Positions 22,001 to 36,600 of a stretch of DNA of 64,000 nt are shown here, in pieces. The notes beneath the pieces are model-generated. The model was not told where the DNA came from. It made no database searches and was given only the letters and a program-made list of their open reading frames with translations. Each line of letters opens with the position of its first letter. The first letter of the stretch is position 1. Location: contig CM075101.1 of the NCBI GenBank assembly GCA_037576195.1, positions 29,574,001 to 29,638,000 on the forward strand. Direction: 5' to 3'. Made by a program: the position numbers and the translations under genes. This DNA is from Phytoseiulus persimilis. Its lineage: Eukaryota > Arthropoda > Arachnida > Mesostigmata > Phytoseiidae.

Positions 22001-23845
22001 GTGCGCGAGATTGTGACGAAACCACCAATTTTTATCACAAACGTTTTTTTTATTCTCTGAATGTAAATACATCTGATTTTTACAAAGTTCAGGTAGTCAT
22101 TCTCTAGCCACTCAGCCTCTGATTCTGATGGAACAAGACCGACTGTGGAAAAGTAATTAATTCGATTCCGTGAGTGACCTTCTTTCCTCCGAATGCTCCT
22201 TCGGGTTGAACGACATTGAATCTATCGACACCATCGGAAGGATCCTCCCTTTGGCTGGAACTCTGTCTCGAACTCCCAGGGTCGTTCTACCCTGCGACCT
22301 CGATCACCCTAGTTTCGCGATCCTTTAGGCTCATGCCAGAGGCTGTGTTAAACTCCTGATTCGGGTGAGTTCAATTTTAATGCGTCTCAACGCCCATGGT
22401 GATCGGAAGTCTGAATCGTCGATGGAGGGAAAAACTCCTCGAAGTAGAGTGGGAAAAAATAATGATGATAATACTGTCTCCGCAGAAAGTATAGCGCGCT
22501 GTAATTTTAGGAATCTTTCAAACCAACTCTCGGTATTCAAAATGGTCAAACAGAATCTAAACATATATCATTTATATTAGCGGCACACATTTGTCTCTAT
22601 CGACGCTCTGTACAGATCCCTCCGAATGTCTAATTCGCCAGAGGTCAAACTGTAATTCCTGTTCCTGCGCTTCTCCCTTGGAAAAGCAGCAGCGCGGGGA
22701 CATCACTCAGTCAACGTCGCAAGTGATCACGATTTCACGAAGGGCAGAATATTTTGAATAAATTATGTACAATACGGTTAACACATCTCGTTGGGTTCAG
22801 GCACTTCGTTTTCACGTTTCCTCAAGAGTCTAAGTGAGAATAGATGAGCTACATAAAGTTGTGAGGAAGTGCCGCTATGAGAAGGAGTGGAATAAGGATG
22901 CATTCCGCAGAGAGGTGTTTTCCGGAGAGCCTGCGAAGATAAGCGGCTCTACCCGCAAGACCGCCTGGATTTGCTTCTGCATCTCGTATCGCTCGAATGA
23001 GATGGCGCATGATCTCGGCTCTTACTGTCGGACATCGTGTCGTTTCGGACCCAGTTCAGAACCAAAGTCCGATCCGGTCGCAAACCGATTAACGCGAGAA
23101 TGATTGAAAAACTCCCGGTGGGACATGGTATGTCCCATTTAAAAAAATCAACTATTCCTATTACGGCATCATTACTATTCCTGTGAATTACTTCGAAAGT
23201 ATCAAGCATAAGTGCCACGTGCTAACGGGTGGCGAGCCCGACCAGTCGGTGCAATCGTCATAGACAGACGGTCGCAACGATTGGAGCTTCGTTGATACAT
23301 TGTATGTTACAGATGTATGTACAGCCTGTTGATAGATTCCGAAGGAAGAGGAACGCGTTTTCGACGGTGTAGACATCAACCTGTGAGTGCTTGAGATAAA
23401 TCTTGATGGCGCCCGCCACGACAAATTCTATTCAGTGCGATCAATCGACGGAAGTTTTCGAAACAGATGCAAAGTTGGCTCTGGGGAACTTGGGCCGACC
23501 AGTGACCGGGTAACTCGCTCGAAATCGCTTTCCATTGAAATTTCTAGCCCGTTATGCTCTCTTTCCTTGCTCTCCTTCAATCCAGTGCTTTGGTATTTTT
23601 GCTTCAGGCTGTTCTTCTCGAACAGTTGCGCCTTTCGAGCTCGGTCGTTCTTGCGCATGGCCAAGAAGCGGGAATCCTTGCTCGAGTACAACTCAGCTGG
23701 CTACGAATAAATAACACTAGGAACGTCAAATGACTCATAACAACGAACCGGGCGAATCGGAGAGAACAAGGATCTGGCACCGATCCCATCTCCTGCAACC
23801 AGACCCTCATTCTCCCCGGATGTGAGAACAGCGAACAGTTAGGAT
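19021..23845. other. Intergenic stretch upstream of the calcium channel beta gene
   Basis: Must contain the promoter of the calcium channel beta gene and the 3' untranslated region of the nuclear receptor gene. Overlapping open frames at 19901-20446 (minus, 181 codons) and 20823-21431 (plus, 202 codons) carry many Arg and Ser codons in GC-rich sequence and have opposing long frames, so I take them as chance. A CAGT/CTGT tetranucleotide patch lies at 19984-20024. Confidence 0.4.
19984..20024. repeat. Degenerate CAGT/CTGT/CGGT tetranucleotide patch
   Basis: Reiterated four-base units with a four-base period over about 40 bases, outside any supported exon. Confidence 0.7.
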
Positions 23846-24684
23846 CTAGTTGCTCTTTATGGGCCCAGTAAGATCGAGGGGCGTCGAAGGCACGATAGTT
23901 TCCTGCATCATGGCAGTACAGTCCGATGTCTCCTCAGAAGTCGGAGTCAGCACTCCACTGTTCGATTTACGCTCGTCGTCGACATCGATGTCGCTCTCGC
24001 AACTCGAGGCGTTGTCCATGGAGGTGTTGTCTTTTTTTAGACTGAGGTCGATAGGAGTGTCCTGCTCGGGCACATCGCCTGCGAACTCCTCATCGGAGCT
24101 ATTCATCAGTAGGGGCTGGGATGGCACTCCGAACAGGGGATAGATATCCGAGGGCCTCGGTTGCTTGAGTCCCCCCGCTGCCTGAGGGAACACCGACGGC
24201 AGACGGAGCAGGCCGTTGGCTGCGGCGGCTGCGGCCGCCGCCGCAGCTGCTGCTTGGTATCGGGAGGCAAGCGAATACGGGAAGTCGGAAATCTTGTGTT
24301 TCCCACCGAGGAGGGCGGCGGATTGGAACAGGAACTTCGAAGGAGTCATAGCGGATACAGGCGATACCGGAGAACTGGGATGGAACAGCAAGCTTTCTGG
24401 GGTCTGTTGCAGTTTCTTTGAAACGGGGGACGCTTCGGACGGAGTCGGGCTCCGGGCCGCGTTCGATGTCGTGGTGCCGGCTGAGGAGCTCGGAGGAGGA
24501 TAGGTTACCGGAGAGAGGCTCGGCCGCTCGAAGTTAGGAGACGACGGAGACTGTCGACGTGTGAGAGCATCCACCTGTTGCTCGTATAGAGCTTGCTGCT
24601 CGCCTAGCCTGGAGCTCATTTCGGCTTGGTCCTGGATGAGGCAGTGTATCTTGAACCAGTTCGACCGCCGACCGTAGCGAGATC
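23846..24684 (-). CDS. NR0A receptor 3' exon: kni box, poly-Ala, CtBP motifs, stop
   Basis: The acceptor TTTGCAG gives [19 protein letters not shown], the kni box beyond the second finger. A coiled-looking EQQALYEQQ, a serine/proline-rich region, the alanine run and an acidic segment (SDIDVDDE) follow. The open frame upstream of this acceptor, up to 24934, is intron read through. No AATAAA is evident just after the stop. Confidence 0.96.
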
Positions 24685-27600
24685 CTGCAAATGGGAAAAT
24701 ACGGAGCTTGAAGACAGTGTGCAGACGCGTGAACCTCGCCAGGCTCGAATCGAAGGCCATCGATTCGTCCAAACGCCACGAGAAGAGGAATCCGAAACAG
24801 AAATAGACGAAAGCACAGTCGACCAAAGCGAATGTACAGACGAGTTCCGATGGACGATGATGGAAACTCGACCTCGACGGATCACATTTGTCAATAGGAA
24901 GATTTTCTCTCGAAGCTGTGCTCATCGCTGCCATAGATTCGCGGCTGCCAAAGCCGCGCGAACCGACTCAGACAGCTTCGGTACGCCCAACGCGTACATT
25001 ACGCGATCGTCGGTTCCGGGATGACCTCACAGTTCGTGACTACCATCCAACCAGACGATGTTCGGCGAACGCAGCCAAAATTGCTGACGAATATTCTGCC
25101 CATTGGATCACTGATTCACTCGCAGTCACTCGGTGGTTGGCTGGCTGGCTCCCTCGTTCTTTCGTTCGCTCATCCACTCCCTCGAATTAGTTGAAAACTC
25201 GAAATTCTGGATCTAACTGCGCTTGTCCGGTTGCGGCGCTGTCAACTTACCGCTCTTAGACATGCCGACGAGAAGACATTTCTTCAGTCGACAGCTCTTG
25301 CAGGATGTTCGATTCTTTTTGTTGATGATGCACTGGCCGTTGTTCTTGCATTCGCCCAGAGCCGACAGGTTGTTGTAGGTACGGCCGAAAAACGACTGAA
25401 ACAGAAATATACAGTCAGTCACGACAACAAGCATCACGGCGTTCCCTACGAGTGACTCGATCGAGGTTGCCGATCCGAAGATACCCAAATAATCCTTCCG
25501 GAGGAGCCGTCATAGAACGCTCGGAGTCAATTAGGAGAAGTTCTCTTGCTGTTGAAGCTTGCTCGAGTTCCCCACTATTCCTACGCCTACAGCAGCCAGC
25601 GAGAGTCTCGGCGCGCGGAATCGAATCATTGTTTCACCACTGACTGATGATAACAGCGAGCGGTTGATGAGTTTTGAAAAAAGGAACTATGACGAAACTC
25701 CTCGAAAGGGAGTCTGGTTCTGGCTGGGACAGAATTAATCTCCACGGATCAAGCCGATGCTACACGATGCGGTCATGAGTCGGTTGGAGACAATCGGATG
25801 AACAGGGTTCTGTAACAACGAGTTTTCGATCGACGAAACAGGCAGCTAATGACGTAAGCGTTCGAAAAAGCCTGCGCGCCGTAAGAGCACGAACGTAATT
25901 CTGTACGAGTGTGTGCCGTCACAACTGCCACCAAAGCTGAGGCAGAAAATCTGAGCAAACGATGACGTTGAAATGGTTCAATGGCGGGCGAAGCGACTTC
26001 TGCCTCGTTTCATGCCTGCTCGCCCGTCCGTCCGTCTGACCGCAAGCCCGTCCGAACGCCCGCCCGCCTGCCCGCCCGGCTACCCGTTGTCCGCCCGGCT
26101 GGCTCACATCTATGCGTTCGGAAGATGGAAAAAGAAGCGGCTGTGGCAGAAAAAAAAGTATTGTGAACGACTTTCTCCCACTCCCTCCGCGGCGCGTAAT
26201 CCAAGGCCGCCATAGCAGCCTATTCTTCATCGACGTAAAACGGCAGATTTGCGGGGTTCGCAATGATTCTGTTTGACAAGTCGCCAACACACAACATTGT
26301 TCCACGGGCACCACCAGTCACTCAAGTAGCGAATCGAGCTACGGAGTGGTTGACGAACTGGCCCGTCCGACTGCCTGTTCCAACGAATTCCAGAACAGCC
26401 ATAGAATCATAGCCGCGAATTTCATTTCAATTGAAGAGTTCCTTTGCCAAAGAAGTTGGCTGCGTGGGTACTTCTCTCTATTGGTGAGAGTTAACTATCA
26501 CCGCTCGAAGTGGAAATCACGGAACTCTCATCTGCAGCTCAGATAAAACGATACTGAACATGATACTCGACAACTCTGCAGCCATCCAGATTCATCCATT
26601 CTCCGCAGGAGCAAATCAGCGAATAAGTTGAAAGGGTCCATACGAGACTTGGTGGAATCCGAGTTGAGGGAGAACGCGTGAAAATTAACAACTTATGCAA
26701 CTCTTCGGATGGCGCACCACAGTCCATCTTCCTTCGGAAATCTCGGACAACACAAAGTATCGAGATCCCAGTCAGCCTCCAACTCAGTTTCAGCGATCGC
26801 GTCCGCCCGAAGGTTGTCTGAAGGACCTCGATTTTCCTTGATTCACTTCGCTCCGAACACCGTACGAATGAGCTAGAACTCCAAGATCAACCAGTCTGTT
26901 CCGGAAGGGAATTAAGTATTGAGTTCTCATATTCCTGGTTCCGGGAACTGTTACACTCTGTCAAGTCTTCCCTTCCTCCTTTAATGAGTCGGCATCAGGA
27001 AACGTGGGATATGAACGGTTACTTGCAACGAATGCTCGTCGTGTAATTGAATGCCCTCTCCAGCACTTGCGTTTGTTTCGAACGTGGAAGCCACCAAGAG
27101 AAGAAAGGAATGATGCTTGATCCGCTGAGCGACACCTCCTGAGCCCTTAAGCAGACGGAGTTGAGCGGTAAAAGAAGAGGATACAGTGCACGCGGAAATG
27201 GAGACCATGAGGGGAACGTTTTGAACAGTTCTGAGGCTTTAGCATGCTGCGATTCCACCCATCCTCGTATGGTTATAGGCGGCGCCGCTGCCATCGTCAA
27301 GTCCGTTGGTCGATTAGGAAACTTCTGAACATTGAACGAGGTTTTCGTAGGTCGACTTAATTGACTGCGGCGTTGAGACAGCAACGGTGACAACTGCCGG
27401 TGGGACCGCTGTTGTCATCACGATTCCAGGACTCTGCCCCACAGAGTTCTGTTTTCGGCATCAGCATCAAATCGCGCAGAGTGTCGCGCCCATCTCGAAG
27501 GCCACGCGGCAGCGACTTTGCTGTTCATCGCGTTCCAGCTCTCTTGCTCGCTCGCTCTCCCACTGGTTGGCCGGCAGGCAGGCAAGCTTACTCGCTAACA

Positions 27601-30600
27601 CAATGCAGGGTGGATCTTCACTTTGATGACCTTGTCATTCCCCCGCATCTAACCGCTGCAACCGCCTCGGAATCAACGGAATCAGTCGGACGAACACAAA
27701 GATGTACGCACACGCGAAGAGCCGTGCGCGGATACGGCTTTCATCGCGTACGTCGCGTTATTTGACTACTCATTCAAGTCAATTCATTGCAAGTTTCTGC
27801 TCTTTGTTCCCTGTCCCAAGACGATGTGATAGGGAACCATAGAGCTGATGCACGCGAGTAGAGGTACGGACGCAAACCGGAACCCGGCCACAAATCTACC
27901 TCCAGGCTTCCGGTCTTCATGGATCCACGACTCTGCCCATAGTGGAATCATCCTTAAATCCACCCCCGCTGGCAGTCCTTTGGCCGCCCGCCCGGCTGTA
28001 TGCGTTTTCGATGCGGAAAATCAAGAACATAATACGACACGAAGCCAAAGAACGGTTCCCGAACGAAATTTACCGAAGTCCAATAGACCTTCATATCAAG
28101 TGTCAGCAGCGGTCGCGGCAACCACCGAACCAGCAGGAGCAAAGAGCAGAAGTTGAAGTAAAGTACGGAAGAAAATCAAACTGATGATGCAGAGAGGGTG
28201 GCAAACGAACGAATGTAGATTCGGCGAAGAAAGCTAAGGGGAAAACTGTCGACATTTTCTCGGGTTTTTTCGTTCTGTGGGAGAGACGGAACGAGTGTGT
28301 TGCCTTGTGTAAATATATCTGACCCCGTTGGCTGCCGCTTGCTGGAATGAAGACTTTAGCGTATGAGAGAGTTTTGGGAATATATGGTGGATATCCGCTC
28401 AGCGGAAAGACGCTCCAAGCGCACAGCACACAAAACTCCCCACATCTCCATTTGACGAGATGTTGATCTTTGGTCCCCAACTGGAAGGATGACATTTTGA
28501 CTTGCCATTAGGCAGAGCGTTCGGAAATGTCGGCGGCAAAATATTTGACTCCTTCTGTCCCGATCGAGCTAATGGATGAATGGGTGAGCGAGCTAGCGGC
28601 AAGGTGAGCCAATGGATAAATCACAAACAGGATCGTGTGGGAGATTTCCAAATTTCAATGAAAAGAGCCACATTATGTCCATCTGTGTAGATTCGAACAA
28701 ACGCTCCGCGATAAGATTCGCCAGATGCTAAAAACAAAACAATTGATGGATGGATCGGAAGTTTCATCGGTCATTATCTTGATTAATGAGTGGCTCATAT
28801 TCGATGGTAATCCCGATCCAGCAGAGGAACCGTGAGCCCATAAGCTCCTGTAAGTGTTCACGGATTAAGGATGAGTATTCAGCAAATGGTAAAAAGTCGT
28901 GGGGTTCTCTCATTGTGGGCGACCCAGAAGCAGTTTTTTTGGGGTCTGTCATGACTTTTCGGAACGGAAAATATGATCAAGTCGAACACCAATAACAACG
29001 ATGACGGCAGCCGCAACAACAATACGGCCCTGAAGTCGTCTTCAATGCACACAGGCTTTTCTATCCAAGGATGTGCAGTTGCTAAGTGCTTCGCAGAGCA
29101 GCGTGTCGCGGAAGTACGCCGTAACTTATTTTCCTCCCTCCCTCGGTTATCGGTGATTTTGCGGTTGATTGACGTCACCGATAAAATCATCAATGAATGA
29201 AAGCTTATTGCCGGGCTCATGGATATCTTCGAAGACGTCGGAGCCATGTTCCGTGGTCCCAGATCATCGATTAAAACCGTGAGTCTAAGCTCCGAGTCGG
29301 ATAGGAGAGACGAACTTCGGAACTCGATCGATGGATGATTGAGGAGCTCGGCGGGAATCGAGTTCGTTGAGAAACGCATCACTGGGGTAACTAACGCTGA
29401 ATCCCTCTACCGAAATACCAGCAATAAACTGTTGTTGTGTTCTGTGACCCTGACACTGCAGACAGTTCGACCTCTTCTTTCCCGGTGCACAACAAGCGAT
29501 TGGCGCGTCACGATTCGCTTTGAGCGGAAAAAAATTAGTATCCATATTGCTTCCCTCCCTTCCTTTTCTTGCTTCTTGTATTTTCGTCATTGTCGTCTGC
29601 CTCTCATGTTGTCGTGGTCTTCCTTTTCACTTCGCTCCAAAAAGGACAGACTGCCAAACTTTACTTGCCGCCGCTGCCGCATCTGCGCGCGGCATTGAAA
29701 TTTCGGCGAGCTTTCTTTTTTCTTTTTCTTCTTCTCCTGCGGGATCAGATGGCTCAGCCAAACAAATACTACCAGCAGCGCATCGCCGGCGGACAGCACT
29801 GGTCCGAGTGAACCAGATGAGCCTGAAAGCACCACGGCCGGATGACACCAAGGTTTTATGATTAAGCAGAAGCCAGCGTGCCCGGTCCTGATGATCCCAT
29901 GTGATCGAACGGAGCGCAACAAATGCCCATCGCTGCGGTGGCGGCGTACTTTTGAATGCGAAATATTGTGGCCAGTCCTTTCAGTTCGGAATGACCTTCG
30001 TGTCACTTCGTCAATTTGGCGATTGCAGCCGCTTTGGACTGATCTTCTCCTCTTCTGGAGAAATCCGCTATTATCCTTCGTTTAGCGCACCGCTATGTTA
30101 CTCCTTGTATTTCTTGCTTATTTTATCCTCGTTTAGTTTCGGCGCCGCCGAGCTCGATCGGTTCCGAAAATCGTTTGCATTCTACCGCTAGTCCGTTTTC
30201 CCCCTTCAACTGTTTCGGCTTTCCGAAACTGAGGCCGTGTGACACTGGGTTGAAGTAACGTTGGACAATCGGACGTTGGATGGAGAATGAGCATCGGGTC
30301 GGGGACGTCGCGCTTGTCGAAGCCATTCTCCGGTCTTCTTCAAGAACTTGTAGCTCGAATCCTGAAATCGGTAAATACCGAACGAAGCCTATGATGATGG
30401 CAGCTTTCTGTCTCGGTGATCCGTGACAGCTATCATTTTGGTAGGAATCGGTTGCTTTCTCGAACCGGATGAGCGCTTAATCACGAGCGTTCAGTCCTGT
30501 TTGTTAAAGTCAGAAATGTGATTTCGAAGATTCAGCACAATTTACAGAACCACTGCTGCCTCTGGTAGTTCCGGCGACCTTGCCGTCGTCAGCAGCGGCC

Positions 30601-33600
30601 TCCATCGCGACCGCAGATCGCAGACGGAGGAGGTTTTGACAAAGTGCATTTGACCAAATCTGTTCTCGTCTAGGCATGGGATCTCTCCCGCCCCCCGCCT
30701 GCCTGATCGGACTTTTCCGTAACGCACACGCAATTTTTCCACTGTCGAGGCCTGGCTCAGTCTGCCGAGGCTTCACTTGAGGAACGGTGAATGCTGAGTC
30801 GGAAGCAAACGAAAACGCCGAGAAACGCCGCGACTTGGCTTGGTGCACTAAATGAATGCATTCGATCTTGAACGACCGCTGTGAGCAGAAGCGCCCCAGC
30901 GACCGTGTCCTAGCGAGTCTTCGACACTTCCCCCACTTTTTCCCCCAGTCCGCTCTGGGCTCCATCTCCTTCAAACTGATTTTTGGCTCTTCTCCGCCGA
31001 ACGATTCTGTGCAATTGATGGGGACAGCACAACTCCATCTACTGCGGAGCACCGGGTGATCCGCGAGTATCAGATCGAGGAGAGGGCGCTCCTCTAGGAA
31101 ATCGTTGTGCGTCGAGGTCGCGGTGCCGAATGTTCCCTCTGACTCGAATTCCTCAGGAGGTCAAATATGCTGTCGGCCAAGAGTATCGCGCAGCAGATTG
31201 AGTCGGCTTGGCCGCTCGTTCGGTCGATCGTTCATTAAAACATCACTGGCTTAAATGAAAACACGGCACTATTCGGCAATTTCGGCCCCGATGATGGTGT
31301 TGGTGGCGGCGGCGACAGAAGCGCCATCGGATTCTGGGCCCGATTTCTTCTGTACGAGGGTATCCATCCATCGAATCATAATCAACTTAATCAGTTACGT
31401 GTTCCCAGTTTGTTCCAGAAGTGTTGGCCCTCGATCCGGTCTGCCTTGACCGATGCCCTGTACAATTGGGCAGCCACATCCGATGTTGGCCGGCCGCGGC
31501 TTCGCTTTTAGTCTGCGAGAAGTCGACAGAAGGGCCGAAATCTTGTGAGGAAGCAGTATTATTCGCGTTCTCGTTCTCGGCAGTAACCGCGCCGAAGCTG
31601 GAATCGGTATGGATTCCACCGACCGACAATCATAGTTTCAAAAAAAACCTTTCGGTCGGAACGTGTTTTTAGCCAGGATAGTTCTGATATCTCAAATCAT
31701 GAATTTCCCGCCAGAAGTGGCCGGGTGAAGCTCCAGCCGGGTATGCGTTTTCCTCGATTCTGAGCCACGGCTGAGAGGAGTCGCGACTCGGAAGCAGAAA
31801 CTGAGAGCAGTCGTCCTGAGCTCCGTCTCTGCTAGTGAATTATCACACATACATAGCTGTCACTCAGTGGTCAGTTATACGAGTCCGGTTTCAGTTCGGG
31901 AGAGCTGAATGTCACGACGCTCGCCTCGGTACCGAACGTGAAGAGCAGCTGCTTCTTTTCCTATTTTCATCCTTGAGGTCTGGCACCGGGAAGTGTTCAA
32001 CCACCATGGGACATTGAATCGGTAACCGCAGCAGCGGCCAGACCGAGCAGTACAATATGTCTGCGAGTGATTCTGAGTATGGCCGGCCAGAAAAACTGCA
32101 GCCATCGTTGGTTAACATTCTCATTCTATTACTTAAGAAGTGTAACAAAGACCGCCAGTGACCTTGGAGTTCCCACCACGGCGCGGAGACACCCTCCTTT
32201 ATGTTCGGTCCGGATGATACTACTATCTCGCCGAAACTGCACACTCACACACCCGCAGCGACCAACACTCATAGAAGTGAAAGGTGTCTTCCGAACTGCC
32301 TGGCTAGAAACACCCAAGGCAAGATTTCCTCCAGGCTCTATTATTTCCCCCGACTGCTACAATGCGAAGTTCAGGTGACACCTAACAACAATGAGCGGAA
32401 CTTACACACTTTCGAGTTATGCTTGTAACTCTCCGCTTTTCTCCAGTCGCTCTCTCGCTCGTTTGCTCACTTTGTCTGCCGCTTGTCTCCATCGGAAGCG
32501 ACGGCGGTGGTGCTTTGCCGTTGCTCTGCTCTGCTCCGCTGGGACGACCTTGCAACCACCGCGACCAACGGAAACGCGCGAATTATGGTTTCTCAAAAAG
32601 GAAATCTTTTTCAAACGACAATGGAGCCGAAGCACCCCGACGTTATTTCCCAAAAAGCACACACCATTCAATTCTGAAAGCGAAAACGAGCTGCGAGGCT
32701 CCTGCGGCACGGCTGGCACGCTGTACTGCCCGAATTGTCGCGGATCGCCGGCAGTACTGTCGTTTCCGCCCGGGCTCGGACTAAGGTTTCGCCCACCACG
32801 CCGAGCGCAAGGTGTCATCGCATGACCCAACAGAGCTGAAGTACTCTACCTCGGAGTCGAATTCGCCGTCGGTACAGAGCTCGAACTCGCTGCCGGGCAC
32901 GCTTGCGAGAAGCGAGCTTCTTTGCGATCGGTCCGCACATTTTGTCCGAAAAACGAGAACTGAAGCAGTCCAGAAGATCGCTCTTCTCATTCGCTATCGA
33001 TGAAATTCATTTGCTGCTGTTTTGTGCGTTCGCTTGCTCCATAGCTGAGCTAGGAACAATCAGCGGGTCTCGTTGCTCATGATTTCGATTTTCGTGCCGC
33101 CGAATTTCCAAGCACGAACGGATCCCGACTTCCGCCGTTCCGAAAAGTTCTGCGACTAAAAATATAACCGAATAATCTCTGGTTTGCAGCTGAGGTTTGT
33201 TGATGCCGGCGCTGTGTTGCGGCTCCGTTTCAATGGGCGCATGGCCTTACTCTATCGTTGAAGTCACGCACATCACGCTCCGTAGGATATTGAAGATCGC
33301 ACCCATATATTCCTGCCGCACCAGGAACCAAGTCCAAGGCCATGCGTTCAATGGGCGCCCACTACTACAAAACGATTTGCTCCATGATGACTGATTTTCC
33401 GACTTCAGAGACGCGGTCTTTTCTTTTTTCGCGATTTCGCCCGCTCCGAATCGCTCCCCCATCGACGTGTTTGGTTCACGGAGAATTTTCAGCCTCAGAA
33501 AGCTAATCTCATGGATAACGCTGCCGAAAAGAATCGTTTGTATTGGAATACTTTCGTTTGGCAGCCGCACCGCTCCGAGTGTGGGCGTCTTCGTGCATCG

Positions 33601-36600
33601 GACCTTCTCACGATCGATGGAGGCGATAATTTGGCATAACGACACGCTCCAAAACTCCCGAAATTCCAGCTGACTTATCCCTATGCTCGATTCCCGACCA
33701 GAGATGGATCCATTGAGACCGATGAAGACGGGAGGTAATTCGTCGTGGGATAACGTCCTGCCTCGGGACGTCTTTTACGGCTGGTACGGAGGACAAGATT
33801 CGTTTCCTCAGCTCTCTTCGCTAACTCGGACCATGACGCACACAGCTCGGTCGAACAGGCCCCGACTGAATGACTGCTCACTTTTCAAGCTAGCCTGTCT
33901 GTCTGACTTCAAGCTTTTGTCGCCGCGGCAGCTGGAAGCATAGACTTCATTGTTACAGAAGTTGACCCGATGCCGGGTTATATAAGCAGTTGTGTCTGCA
34001 GACGCATACGACATTCGGGTGACTTCCGGCCCAGAAACTGCAGAAACGTTCTGCTGACCGCTAGAGTAGGATATGCTGTACATCCATCCATCGCAAACGA
34101 CCGAATGCCGTTGCTTTCTGATGACGCCGGCTGACTGACTTGCTCGCTCGCTCAAACGAACCGAACGCTCAAACGAGTAAGGAAGCAATGCTGAGTGAGT
34201 AAAAATCGTCGTCTTTGAACTAGGAAGAAGTAGATGAGGTGCAAGGGGAACCGAATGTCATAACGACCGTTCATGCTGCTCTGAGAGCTGTTCTTGGTGG
34301 CGGTCGTCGTGCTGGCGGTATTTCGCGTTTCTGATGACTCTGATTGCGTAAAGCGAGGGTGGATTTCTTGAGGCCACGTCCCGCACTGGCATGGGGGCAA
34401 CCAGAACCGAAAGATTTTCCAGCGGACCGACGGACCGAGAAGTACTTCAGTTTGATTCTGTCCAAACTTCATTGAGTTCCTCAGCGGTTTCTGGACCGGC
34501 GATCTAGCCAACGACGAGGTGGACGAGTGCTCACAGATGGAATCTGTAGCGGCTGTGATGACGAAGACGACGATGGCGACCGTGAATATCAAAAAAGAGC
34601 CATTGCGAGCCTCCCACTTGGCTCGTCAACATCACACACGACCACTGCCGCCGCAGAAGTAAAGAAAAATGGCTCTTTCAGAATTGATTCGAACCAAATC
34701 GAAAGTTTTCACTTGTCTTGTCGGAAGACCGGGTGATACCCGCTCGGACGATGTCGATCCAACAACAAACTGAAGTATCGTTGAATCGGGAGAAACGCGG
34801 ACATATAATCCAGCTCCCCGGCGGATCGTTCGGAGCCCCCTGGAAGGTGAGGCTGGATTGTCCTCTATCTGATGCACGTTATCTCAGCCAACTGCTCTCT
34901 GCCCGGCTCAACCCAAGACCTCGGACTCAACAGAGGTATATCGCTCGAGAAGCGGCCGCTGCTCGGAAAAATTGACGCCTCCTGCGATTCCATCAGTACT
35001 ACAGCAGCGGGCGGTTCAGTTTACGCCGGTAATGCCGCTGCGAAAAATCTCCGCAAACAACATACAACGGAAACCATAACACTCAGTACAAACGATAAGT
35101 AGGAGCAAGCCGGCTTTTGACACCATGACGGATTTCGAGAATTCGTCGAATGCCACGTTTCAGTTTTTGAAATAGACGAACAGAACACCGGCTGGTTTGT
35201 GGCTGCTGCTCGAGACAACGTTCATCAGGGTAAAGCTGTCGCCAAACCAATGCTGGTTGCCGCCGCCGCCACCACCACTGTCTCCGGGTTTGTTCTTCAA
35301 GAACGGGCGTCGCCGGCGGGGCGAATTCATGTCAATATCGCGGCTGGCGCAGAAGAAGTTTCGCAAGTTGCCGATGACACCCAGGCGACGCTACGGTGCC
35401 GCGTAGGGACTTCACTGAAGAATGATTCGTCCCAATCAGCTGAGCCGGAGCTAGTCGAATACTTGACTTTCTTGGTGAGTCGCGTTTAGATGGTCTTTTT
35501 CTTCCACCTCCGCCGCCGATGCTGCCACGACCGACGACAAAGACAACGCCAGTCCTGTCGCGGGAGCCGTTACCGCGGCAGCAGCGACCGCCGCTGCCAC
35601 CGTCGCTTGACGGCTCGGAATCTGAGCAACGTTGTTCCTTATTCTGCCACCCACAATAAGGGGCAAGGTCGTTCCCTCTCTTTTCAACGAGATTTCTTTG
35701 TCATAGCAACGAAATCGAATCCTCGTCGCCGCGTTCGGAGCGGTGAATGTGACCACGTTCCCAAGGGTCAATTGATACTCCACTGAAGTCGAGAGGGGAT
35801 TCTTCTCCCGCTTCTCGGCTGAGACCTCTGTTCTCAGAAGTTGCGTCTCATACTTGAAACATGCGTTACGGCCAGCGTTCGTTTCTTCGATCCTCATCCA
35901 GACGTGAGGTATGAAGATGATTTGCAATTTCGGGAAGCTCTGCCGAGGCTGAAAATCGAAGGAAAGTCAAAAGGTGCTCGTCGCCTGATGTGTGAAACGG
36001 TATTCCGATATTTTTCTCTCTCCTCCTTGCCCTGTTGTTGGTTCCTCAAGTCGTTTCTGCGGCCGAAGTTGCGGAGGAGGATTGTGGCCGATGAACAAAA
36101 TCGTGACTCCAGCAAAAAGTAGATTACCACCGACGAACAAACCGGCTGTTAGATAATACATTATCTCCACTCGGTCGTTTCTGTCTTGATAAGCGTTGCC
36201 GCTGCCTCGGACGCTATGCGGTGCACGACGCATTCATCCATTTTAATTTCGCACCGCGCAGGACGACACGCCAGCCGGTGCCGCCGACTGACCAACAAGA
36301 GCTTTCCGCTGCGCACGACGCAAAGAATTTCGCTGAGAGACCCGGCGATTCTCGCAGCCTCTCTGGATCATTGAGGAATTTCCGAAATTTTCCACCGGAA
36401 GGATTCGTCATTGTATTACTTATCCGGTCGATATTTTCGTCGCGGCACCCTCTGGTTGTTCAATCGACATCGTCACCGTCTCTTCCTCAACTTGACGACT
36501 TCGGCTGTGAAGATGCAAGGACTCGAAGTCATCGTCAAGACCGGAGTGAAGACTTGGAGAAGAGGCAAGCAAACGAAAGAAAGACCTTGGATTGATCACT

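Noticed and set aside
24685..24934. N-terminal extension of the receptor 3' exon frame
   Set aside because: The sequence before [14 protein letters not shown] is intron; the acceptor TTTGCAG at 24685 joins exactly to the finger-2 exon in phase.
32391..32830. Frames open on both strands (144 and 137 codons)
   Set aside because: Mutual overlap in GC-rich intronic sequence; neither product resembles a protein family.
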